The notes below the pieces were generated by a model. That model was not told where the DNA came from and made no database searches. It was given only the letters and a program-made list of their open reading frames with translations. Position numbers and translations under genes: made by a program. This document shows positions 55,134 through 64,000 of a stretch of DNA of 64,000 nt, in pieces; the first letter of the stretch is position 1, and every line of letters starts with the position of its first letter. The stretch comes from Antedon mediterranea. Lineage: Eukaryota; Echinodermata; Crinoidea; Comatulida; Antedonidae. The stretch covers positions 12,531,001 through 12,595,000 of the forward strand of contig NC_092673.1 in assembly GCF_964355755.1 (NCBI RefSeq), in the 5' to 3' direction.

Positions 55134-56621
55134 TTACTTTAACCCTAATTTTTTTTTAGGAGCAATTGAATCAATTATACGCAGAAACTTATCTTTAAAT
55201 GTATCCCATGAAGATTGAACACAAGTTAAACTAATACAATCTGACCAGTCAATACTATTAAGCATATGAGTCAGTGAATCAGAACTGTAATTTTTCATTG
55301 ATCTAACATCAATTGTTCTGTGTATGCCAGAAATGATATTAGTCCGTTTTCGTCTACAAAACGTTAAAAAGTGATCACTTAGTCCAATAGGAATTACTCC
55401 ACTGGCCTTAATTTTTAAAGGATCACTGGCAAAGATCAAATCTATTGCTGAGCTATTGTTATCACTGATCCTAGTTGGTTCAGTGATAAGTTGTTCAAGA
55501 CCGAAAATATTACAGAAGTTATTCACTGACTCATAGTTGTTACGATTACAATTTAAAACATTTACATTAAAGTCTCCAAGAATAATAATTTCTTGAGCAA
55601 TGAAGTTTCCAACAGTCATAAGCAGGTTTTCTAAACAGTTAAAAAATGTACCTTGTTTTGGTGGGCGATAGCAAACACCGGTTAAAATTGGCTTCGACTT
55701 TGGCAAAATTATATCAATCCATTTGCATTCGATATCCTCTCTGTCCAAATCATTTCTGACTGAGTAATAAATAGTATTGCGTATATATAAACACACTCCA
55801 CCCCCTTTTCCATTTCTGTCTTTCCTTTCTATTGAGAAATTTTCAATTTTTATTTCAGCATCATTGATTGAATCATCGAGCCACGACTCACTTATTGCAA
55901 TGACTGATGCGTTCGTATTTTTTGCAATATCTCGAATTTGATCGATTTTGTTACGTAAACTTCTAACGTTAAGGTGAATAAATATCAAACCCTTACCACA
56001 AAGAAGTTTACATTCCAACTCATTAAGCAGCCTATCCTCGTTTTCCAAATTGGCATTTAACAACTCCGTGTACGAAACATCAGATATATTAATAGTATCT
56101 TCAAATAATGAATCACTGAAGATAGGTACCATACATGAGTAGCAATGCCAGTCCGAATCCGATTTGGCAAGGCGATTGTATTCTTTAATAGAGATATTCG
56201 CACATTTAATGTGGTACCATGAGTCACATCCATCGCAGCAGATACCTCGTTGATTTGATTTCACAGATCCTGAACACAGCCCACATGGATCACAAGTTGT
56301 GGGTCCAGGGTTAGACGATATATCTCCACTTAAAACAAGAATCATAAACGCAAAATGTCTCAATAAAACTCCAAGTCGTATTGCCCGTGTTTTAGTTTTT
56401 CCTCCGTGACCGTGTCTGCGTGGATATACCTTTTCAAAGTATGACGTAGAACATAATTTAAGTGCTGTGATTCCATGTTGGCTAGTGAAGAATTCCTTAA
56501 ACGGACTGCTTGTACGCAAATCATTGGAATTTCTCTGGACGTCCCTGGCATTCCATTTTGTTATCACCGCTAGCAGGATCACTAATAGAGTAGGCAAACC
56601 GGTATGTCGAAACGTAGCCAT
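55134..56621 (-). pseudogene. LINE ORF N-terminal half: 2A-like motif, PHD finger, APE endonuclease
   Basis: 495 residues open from the ATG at 56621. Residues 8-21 are hydrophobic (GLPTLLVILLAVIT), a signal-peptide-like start. Residues about 82-98 form a second hydrophobic stretch ending in SGDISSNPGP (99-107 for GDISSNPGP, bases 56301-56327), which closely resembles the D-x-E-x-NPGP ribosome-skipping peptide but with Ser in place of Glu. Residues 110-163 are a PHD finger (CGLC, CCDGCDSWYHIKC, WHCYSC). The APE domain follows: IHLNVRSLRNKID, AISESWLDD, RNGKGGGVCLYIR, GDFNVN, GLSDHFLTF. The frame leaves at the T run near 55150 and continues in the next frame towards RT. Confidence 0.9.
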
Positions 56622-56690
56622 GATAAATCAACAATCTAATCCAAGTCAAAATCCACCTAGAAGAAACTTACCAGCTATGAAATGAGTCAA

Positions 56691-57140
56691 TACGGTACCG
56701 TAAACAGATCATACAAAAAAACACGATACGAATACAGTTAAAATCCGTACACAATTTCAGATTAAAAATGCATGTAAAATTTCAGCTTGAAGAAGCATAT
56801 AAAAATATCATCAATATACAGACAGCTATACAAACAACATTCTATAAAATATTTTAGTTGCTTTAAAAAATGCGAGGTTGAAAGACACTTGAACTAGGCC
56901 CAAGGAGTGCCTTTGTGCCTATCTGTGTCGGCCGGACTCGTTCAAAATTCCCGGGCTATACTGTAGATTGTTCAGAGAAATGTCATGCCTAGAGAGCTCG
57001 ACTGAAACACGTCCGCTGACGTGAGTGTATTGTTGGTATGTGAGTGTATGGTATGGTATGTAAACTAGTTAATCTACAGGAACATTCAGACATTGTCATC
57101 ACATGAATAAATTATGTTGGATGTCCATGATGATTAGTAA
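56691..57140. other. Spacer upstream of the LINE
   Basis: A possible 5' leader of the LINE may extend here, as GC content rises at 56930-57010 (CGGCCGGACTCG, ACACGTCCGCTGACGTGAG). Otherwise AT-rich with nothing recognised. Confidence 0.35.
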
Positions 57141-57945
57141 AAACTACTGTTTATTCATCCCAGGTAACTGTGCTTAATTGATTTGAAAATTAATTAATTG
57201 AAAAAAAATCTGCTGGTCCATTGAGGTCATATTTTTACGGACTTACCTTAAAACTTCCATCCATGAACCAATGTTTTAGCGACAAAACCTCGCACCTAGC
57301 ATGGTGCCACATACTACACCCTCCACACTTTACCAAGTTCAACCCACAGGTTGTGCTGCAAACACCACAAGGGTGCCTGCGAGTGTTCTGTAAAAAACAG
57401 AAAAATATTATAATAGTAATACAGTACAGATAGGTATAATATTTTTGCATGGTAAATAATAGTCATATAACATTTATATAACATCATCTGTTGTCTGCTT
57501 CAACCTGACAAATTAAAATAAATGTGATGGTTAATTATAAGTACAATCAACAAACTACTGTTTATTCATCCCAGGTAACTGTGCTTAATTGATTTGTATT
57601 TAAAAAAAAATCTGCTGGTCCATTGAGGTCATATTTTTACGGACTTACCTTAAAACTTCCATCCATGAACCAATTAGCGACAAAACCTCGCACCTAGCAT
57701 GGTGCCACACACTACACCCTCCACACTTTACCGAGTTCAACCCACAGGTTATGCTGCAAACACCACAAGGGTGCCTGTGGGTGTTCTGTAAAAAGCAGAA
57801 AAATATTATAATAGTAATACAGATAGGTATAATATTTTTGCATGGTAAATAATAGTCATATAACATTTATATAACATCATCTGTTGTCTGCTTCAACCTG
57901 ACAAATTAAAATAAATGTGATTGTTAATTACAAGTACAATCAACA
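57141..57945 (-). pseudogene. PHD-finger exon, tandemly duplicated
   Basis: Two copies of a ~405-bp block (57141-57551 and 57552-57945), each starting AAACTACTGTTTATTCATCC. On the minus strand each holds one exon with a CAG acceptor after a T-rich tract and a GTAAGT donor: 57387-57247 (141 bp) and 57785-57649 (137 bp). The exon encodes HPCGVCSTTCGLN, VKCGGCSMWHHARCEVLSL, with the CxxC...CxxC...H-x-x-C pattern of a PHD finger first half. The second copy lost four bases (GAACCAATTAGCG), so its frame shifts. PHD fingers commonly read histone tails. This may belong to the MULE-type gene downstream on the same strand. Confidence 0.68.
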
Positions 57946-58179
57946 TTGTTAAACATCTATATAGCTATGAATTTATTTATATTATTTAGTTTAATATTAT
58001 TTCCTGTACTAATTATACATTTCTAGATGGAGGATGCCGCTCTTAACTGTGACTCCTGCTAGTGAGAGAATATTCGTATTATTTATTAAACAAAGTTTTT
58101 CGATCAAAAATAACATTGGTGGCGCTTTCCTCTATTTCAAGACTTCTAATTGGTCCAAACTTTCAATCACGTCTGAAAG

Positions 58180-60087
58180 TAGGTATCCCAATGAAGCGGA
58201 TTTTCGTTATGGCGATTTTAACACGTTCGTGAAATTTTAAAAAGTGACATGTCTTTGAAGTTAACAATATACTATTTCTTATGTAGCCATGTGAATAAAA
58301 TTTATATGTCTAGAAAGATCTTGTTTAAGATTTTATTTATATATATTTTTAATCTATGTTTATTAAATATTTTAATAGAAAACGCGAGTTAAAAAGGAGG
58401 TACAAAAACCGGCGATTGGATACCCCCGCAGTGACTGTTCCATTTTCGGAACTAGTCTTTCCTGCACACACGAGGCATGGCGAAGAATGTCGCTTCTCAT
58501 GGAATAAGATAAGATAAGATAAGATAAATCTTTATTGTCATGAACACAGCAAGGCGAACATGAAATTGGTTTTCCTTGATGCTTAAAAACACATACAATA
58601 TATAAAACATTAAAAATATCAATACAATACATTAAAACTATATACAGTAGTAAACAAGTAAACAAACTATCTTTGGAATGTTGTGTTGGAAACATGAATA
58701 GAGTTGTGGACAAATGATTTCCAACATCGAGTGGTATTGCACATTAAAGGACAAATTTTACCTGATTTATTAACAACATATTTATCATTCAATGGGTGCG
58801 AGTTATCTTCCATTATTTTCTTAACTTGGCTAATAACATCGCGCCTGTAAACTGCGTCGATAACATTGACATTCCTTCCTATTTAATAATATTTAATATA
58901 TATTTATTAATATTTGCTTCGAAACGTCAATTTTACCGATTTATTAAAGTATTTAATAAGTGGAGTATTTATCAAGCTACTATATAAAGCAAGTACGTTG
59001 GGAATAAATGTACCGAAGGAATTTAAGAAGCTTTAAATTTGCTATGCAGCGGCCGTAACCCATTCTATGTAGGCGGCCGAAAGGCGCTTTTGACAGGGTT
59101 GCCGTTATATGTATACGCTGTATCTTGGCCTAAACGTGATTCCGTATTTCAATTTAAAGTGCACCTTACGGTTAGAATATTTGAAAAGAAAATAAAATTA
59201 AACATATTAATATATACTATTGAAGTAATTACTTAGTTCAATTTTAAATTCGTCTGCTTTCCTCCCGATATTTCTTCGGCAGAATTTAGTGGTGTTAGGC
59301 TTTAGGCCTATATAAACTTAACTTGTAGGCGCGGCCGAGTTTACGCCCGGAATGGAATCGAACGCATAATAAGCACAGGCTTAATTCTAATTTTTAGCGG
59401 TTCGAAAATCAATTAAAATAATATTTATGATTATAATTAAAAATTTAAATTCTAGAATTATAAAAAAATGTATACTTACGAAAAATAATATTTAAAAAAA
59501 AAGAAACAATAGCCACACAGTTTTTTAACACAATATATATTTTTTTACATTTTAACATTTTTTAACAATATTTATGTTGTATTTCAGAAATACCTACCCG
59601 TCAATATAAATAATCTTACTAAAATACATATTACATTCTATGCAATGCAAAAAAAAAGAAGTCAATTCATACACTGGTTCAAAAGTTACAAATCATTTAA
59701 AGACAGGAACTTTTTGAGCATTTTTGAGACATTTGGAAAAAATTAGCGCAAAAAGCCCTAAGACCAATTTTGGAGGGCGATATCTAAAAAAAAAATTTTG
59801 AGGACCCCCCCCCCCCCCCCCAAAAAAATAGTCTTGTACAACTCTGTGGTATCTATGGGTTTAGCAAAAATTAGAACTTTCAAGTTATTAATATAAAAGT
59901 TATAACCCTTCAAAAATGGTTCCAAATATAATTGGAAAAAATGGCAACTTCAACGGACGATAACTTTTGAATGGATAATCCGATTTCAATCATTTAAATT
60001 GCAAAAGTTTATGTTCAGTAAGTTCCTTTTGATTAACTGAAACAAAAAGTACCATCATTAATTTGAAATTTTACATTGGGATACCTA
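58180..60087 (-). mobile_element. 2-kb TIR element, copy B, 7-bp target duplication
   Basis: It starts TAGGTATCCCAATG and ends with its inverse. CTGAAAG flanks both ends exactly (58173-58179 and 60088-60094). It aligns over its length with copy A (16765-18796) in inverse orientation, for example GAAATCGGATTATCCATTCA and TCGGCCGCCTACATAGAATG. It lacks some of copy A's interior and carries a ~405-bp insertion at 58504-58908. No ORF with protein-like composition. Confidence 0.9.
58504..58908 (-). mobile_element. 5'-truncated LINE tail inside copy B
   Basis: Copy A reads straight through this point, copy B has ~405 bp extra. The left edge is a TAAGATAAGATAAGATAA array followed by ATCTTTATTGTCATGAACAC; on the minus strand this is a LINE 3' end with an AATAAAGAT signal and a TTATC-repeat tail. 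The rest is too short to show ORF2. Confidence 0.65.
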
Positions 60088-60094
60088 CTGAAAG

Positions 60095-62794
60095 GGCGCC
60101 ACCAGCTTATGTGGGTTTCGCGTATGTGTATCCAGAAATTAATTTATTTTTTTAAATAAAAATACGTTTTCAATATTTAATTTCAGTGTTCATTTAATTA
60201 TAATGCAGCCCAACCGATAGTTGATTATATATAGAACCCACTTGTAATATAGTAGTAATATAAAAATATTCCCATACCTTAGGCTGCATGAAGATATAAC
60301 TTGATACCTTTAGCTGATCCAAGAAAGTAATCTAATTTAATTCACTTTCAAAATGCAGACACCAATACACTCCAAACAAATATAAAGTACGAATTGTCGA
60401 GAAAAAAAACCCAGACTCAATTCCGCTGAATCCAAAAGAGTCACGTCGCAAAACTATAAAACTGTAAAATCTATTAACTGAATTTAAAATAAAAAAGCAC
60501 GCAATGTAGAGAGAAACTGTGACTATAGTTCGATCAGCAATAAAGTCAATACGAAAATGGTGATGTTCCTTGGGTGGGTCAGCTTAACTCACGGAAAAAC
60601 AACTACATTTTTGTATTGTCTTAAATGTTTTGTGTGTGCTTCATTGTTAAGTTGTACAAGAACGTGCTATTAGCTGTTTAATACTTTTTGAAACAACACT
60701 TGTCAAACCATTCAACCGCGCCCACCCAATACAACACCCCACCCAAAAAATATACTGTACAGTATTAAAATAAATGCCTTATTTTGCAATAATTATTTCG
60801 ACGGTTTATCATACCAAATACTATACTAATTAGTTTTCAGAGGTCTCCCATTTTTATTTAGTGTTATTATAGCCTACAATTGTAAGTGAACGTGTTCATC
60901 GATAAAACCTGGTTATCTTTATTTTCTATCATCAATTTATAGAATAGTAGTATATCATCATATAATAATCGGAAAATGTCTTCAGTATTTTAACTGTCCA
61001 GCTTTCTCATTTTAATTGAGAGTTTTTAATTATTGTTTTAACAAATTATTGTCTTCTTTTTGATATTGTTACTGCAATGTCGATCAACCTGGTCATCGTT
61101 ATTTTCTACTATCAATTTATAGTACAGTAGTAGGCCTATCTCTCATTAATTGAGATATTTTTTTATTTTTTATTTGTTACGGTACTGTAATTCCTGAGTG
61201 CCACTGATGTAAAAATGTCATTTTCAAAATTCAGTAAATTAACTATAGGCAGTATTTAATAAATCATCAAATCGGTAGAAAACATTACAGAAAACCAGTA
61301 TAATAAAATGTTTTATTAATTTAATATTAATGAAACAAAACACATTTCTAATCAATTATAATACTAGGCCCATTGCTATATTTATTATCGTTTATTTATT
61401 CAAATTCAACATACATTATTTAAATATATTAAAATTCTTGTCATAGTCAATACATTTGAGTGGGCCGAATCCTCTCAGGGCCGAATCGTCCCAGGGCCAA
61501 ATTGTCCCGGGCCGAATCGTCTCGGGCCGAATCGTCTCGGGCCGAATAGTCCTGTTACCTTTAATAACACTTCTCAACCATTATATAACGTTTATGTTTA
61601 TTATTAATTAAAATTTCATTTACTGATTTTGATGTAACCCTTGTCCATTTCTCAACGTAGACGTGTTGAAGTTTTGTAATGAAACTTCACCAATACAATA
61701 TTATCCATTTGATGCAGCTCAATAGACAAGAATATACATTTATAATTACTGTAAATCAAAGCTTGTCGTGTGTAATGGGGACACCAAAACACAATTATTC
61801 AGCTACTTTAACTTAGAATTTCATACAAAAATGTGTATATTGTTTTAAATCAAGTGAAAATTGTGCCAACAATGTGTTACTTTATTAAGTATAAGTTAAA
61901 TACCATGTACCTTTAATATTTTATTTGGATTAATTTGCATAACTCTTAGAAATATGCGAAATAAGAAACATTTTTTAACTTTAAGTGCATTAAAACTTAC
62001 TTGGCAAAAAGAATTTTTGCCAAGTAACAAACACACAAACAAAGTAAATGCTATACTTGGCAAAATTCTTTTTTGTCAAGTAACAAACACATGCGATCGA
62101 TTCCATACCTCCTTGGCGGAGGTAAACTACTTATACAATATTATTACGCCAATGCAGGACGCTTGTTTTTCAGTCAGTAAACAGTTTTGTAGCTTTGGTC
62201 AAGTTGAATTTAAACAATAAACAGGAGCCTAAGGCATCAAGTTTCGTAACAATGTCAGATATTGGATGGATAAAAAAAAACTTCATCCCCTTGTGGCCAT
62301 GAATATTGGTTGCTACTGCTTTTAACCTTGGTCATATAAGATAAACTATAAGTATATTCATCATCATGTATAGCTTCAACCTGTAATTTAAAAAAAAAAT
62401 TATTACTGATATTAAGTTAGTTTAATAGTTGATGTGGTTAAATAATAAAAAAATAATTACTCCCTTCAGTTTCATTAATGTCTGCTATAATAAGGTAAAC
62501 AAAATATAATTTAAGGTTTTGTCTTGATTATTCATTAATAATGTTACCGCTTATCACACATCTATAAAACCAAAATGAAAGTAAATAAAATGGTAAGGTT
62601 CACTTATATCACACACTTATAAAAACAAAATGAAAATAAAGTTGTATACAATTAAATAAAAAGGTAAGGTTCACTTATATCACACACTTATAAAAGTAGA
62701 AAGCCACTCCAAGAGTGCATACCTCCGCCTACTGTAAAAGTTTCCTACATAAGATTTCCCCGAGAAAAAAAAAAAAAAAAATATATATACCACC
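60095..62794. other. Intergenic with short repeats
   Basis: Contains a doubled CTTGGCAAAA-rich block with a perfect hairpin CTTGGCAAAAA-GAA-TTTTTGCCAAG (62000-62027) and a related imperfect one at 62058-62082, and a ~75-bp repeat (CACTTATATCACACACTTATAAAA) about 2.3 times at 62550-62698. The GACGATTCGGCCC array (61455-61555) is listed separately. No gene supported. Confidence 0.5.
61455..61555. repeat. GACGATTCGGCCC terminal-type array, right
   Basis: At least five GGGCCGAATCGTC units end at CTG (61555). Read on the minus strand it begins CAGGACTATTCGGCCCGAGA and matches the array at 44492 in unit sequence and in its CAG start, in inverse orientation. Copies vary in the last bases (CTCTC, CCCAG, TCTCG). 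Confidence 0.7.
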
Positions 62795-63404
62795 CTAGGT
62801 TGCCTCCATTACGGGCTATTATTGAGAAACATATGCCCATTCTACAGTCCACAGAACGTCTCAGGACTGTTTTTCCGGAACCACCCATTATTGCATTTCG
62901 TAGACCTCCCAACCTTCGTGATATATTAGTCAGATCCAAATTTAAGAGTGAAATTAACTCTCATGAAGCCAAAATTTGGGCAGTCACCTTTGCGGCAAAT
63001 CTTGCAAAACTTGTTCATTGGTTGATTCTACTGACAAATTTGAGAGTAACCAAACTGGCCGCATTTTTCGGATAAGACAATCAATTAATTGTCTAACCAA
63101 AAACGTCATTTATCTCATATACTGTAATATTTGTGGCAAACAGTACGTCGGAGAAACAAAAAACACTCTCCGTATGAGAATGACACAACATAGATCAGCT
63201 ATCAAAACATTAAAGCTTGATCAACCTGTAGCCGAACATTTTAATTCAGCTGGTCACTCGATTGCAAATTTCAGAGTTATTGCAATAGACCACGATGTCA
63301 AATGGAGCGACAAAACTCGCAAAGACAAAGAAAACCACTGGGAATTACTACTTAAAACCACAAAACCTTTCGGACTTAACATTAGGAACATACTCCCAGA
63401 TCGG
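62795..63404 (+). pseudogene. Penelope-like element, GIY-YIG endonuclease end
   Basis: The end of the RT region (FRRPPNLRDILVRSKF) is followed, after a frameshift near 62960, by a Cys-rich linker (CGKSCKTCSLVDSTDKF) and the GIY-YIG domain: NVIYLIYCNICGKQYVGETK (the two tyrosine motifs), LRMRMTQHRSAIKT (catalytic Arg region), VAEHFNSAGHS and the C-terminus PFGLNIRNILPDR with a stop at 63405. The order RT, Cys linker, GIY-YIG is specific to Penelope-like elements of the Poseidon/Neptune type. The RT core is absent, so the copy is 5'-truncated. The endonuclease would nick the target. Confidence 0.9.
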
Positions 63405-63790
63405 TAAAATTATTCCATTGACTACCAAAATTTAAGTTTCAATATTAACCACCATTTAAGCTGTTTTTTAGTCTCATTCCAAAATTGTTTATATCTCTAC
63501 CAAGCTACCTTCTTTGTTTTCTACTCTTATTCAGACTCCACCCTGGCTCCCTTTGTCATATTTCTTTTATTCCTGTCCACCCAGGCAGCACTTGCCAGCT
63601 TTATACTATGATGTTATCCAAATTCCTTCACTTGCACTGATGAAGGGCTAGTGTTGCCCGAAAGCTCTGCTAACTTTTCTGGCTGTTTACTTTATCGTTT
63701 TGATTTAGCTTTTCGCTTTTTATTTTTGTATCTCCATTGAGATCCAGCCACTGATACCCACAGCATTGTCATTTTTTTCAGTAATTTGCC
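63405..63790 (+). other. Penelope-like 3' region
   Basis: T-rich non-coding sequence between the GIY-YIG stop and an (AT)n stretch at 63801-63815. It contains a hammerhead-ribozyme-like core at 63637-63663. The element's 3' end is probably near 63790 but no repeat marks it. Confidence 0.4.
63637..63672 (+). ncRNA. Hammerhead-ribozyme-like core
   Basis: CTGATGA (63637-63643), a 4-bp stem GGGC/GCCC (63645-63648 with 63656-63659) closed by a 7-base loop, then GAAA (63660-63663), then a minimal GC-TCT-GC hairpin and TA at the cleavage position. These are the conserved parts of a hammerhead, and such ribozymes are known in Penelope-like elements. I could not find a pairing partner for stem I, so it may work only as a dimer or be chance. 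Confidence 0.42.
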
Positions 63791-64000
63791 TTTGGATTTA
63801 TATATATATATATATTTATATAGATGCGTTGAGGCAGCGAAAGTGCTCAATTGAAATCAAGAGCGAGTATATATTTATGAATTAGATAGAACACGGGCGT
63901 CTATTACACGGTGTTTCACGTTAAACGATCTTCAGATAGACTGAACAATACCGTATCTCGAGGTGTTATAAGGCTTTAGTCAGGTGGTATGTAAATTTTC

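Larger units (their letters stand above)
52925..56690 (-). mobile_element. CR1/Jockey-type LINE with PHD and 2A-like N-terminus
   Basis: On the minus strand: 5' end about 56690, one long ORF with signal-like N-terminus, 2A-like motif, PHD finger, APE endonuclease and RT, and an A-rich 3' end (TATTTATTTATTTTATTTTT on the plus strand at 52921). Only three disabling changes are seen: a frameshift at the T run at 55146-55154, a TGA near 54925, and a frameshift near 53390. It lies in an intron upstream of the first MULE exon. No target duplication was found. Confidence 0.9.

Noticed and set aside
54930-55160. Selenocysteine or programmed frameshift in the LINE ORF
   Set aside because: A single TGA at an expected Trp and a slip in a T run are typical of neutral decay. 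No structural signal was seen.
58034-58240. PLLTVTPASERIF stretch as a hAT C-terminal remnant
   Set aside because: The short match to the hAT dimer motif has no supporting sequence on either side and runs into the TIR of copy B.

Overview
This is a eukaryotic nuclear window, very probably from a marine invertebrate deuterostome, and an echinoderm is my best guess. Reasons: introns with GT/AG borders, AT-rich intergenic DNA, a very frequent TAGGCCTA-type palindrome, a CR1/Jockey-type LINE with a PHD finger and a 2A-like peptide, a Penelope-like element and a NACHT (NLR) fragment. I cannot name the species. I see no intact ordinary host gene. Almost everything recognisable is a mobile element, an element inside another element, or a decayed spliced gene.

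Layout. 1-988: two diverged tandem repeat arrays. 989-11006: a Ty3/Gypsy LTR retrotransposon whose gag is split by a CR1/Jockey-type LINE (1975-6155, minus). 11294-12740: an unrecognised spliced gene with a Tudor/chromo-like N-terminus. 13209-14042: a broken Tc1/mariner transposase. 16013-22666: a spliced hAT-transposase-like gene, interrupted by a 2.0-kb TIR element (copy A) in an intron and by a 1.1-kb TIR element in the last exon. 24280-29795: a spliced Gypsy-integrase-like (Ginger-like) gene with HHCC zinc finger, DDE core, GPY/F domain and OTU protease exons. A 60-bp minisatellite in it multiplies the first catalytic motif.

29836-34250: a region bounded by inverted repeats that holds a TIR element (31667-32533). 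36587-39570: a TIR element carrying a nested hAT-type element. 39741-40335: a NACHT-domain pseudogene, cut off by a foldback element made of minisatellites (40345-42315), which itself contains a second foldback. 44492-61555: two inverted GACGATTCGGCCC-type ends about 17 kb apart. They bracket a MULE-type transposase gene on the minus strand that is broken by an intact hAT transposon (46724-50367) and a LINE (52925-56690). The bracket also holds a 345-bp foldback, a tRNA-derived SINE, a 26-bp minisatellite, a duplicated PHD exon and copy B of the 2-kb TIR element (58180-60087). 62795-63404: the GIY-YIG end of a Penelope-like element.

The main new-biology candidates are the integrase-OTU gene with its catalytic-motif minisatellite, the intact hAT element with a 6-bp target duplication, the two 2-kb TIR elements with 7-bp target duplications and no recognised transposase, and the 17-kb bracket around the MULE gene. 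All boundaries come from reading repeats and frames by eye. No database search was run.
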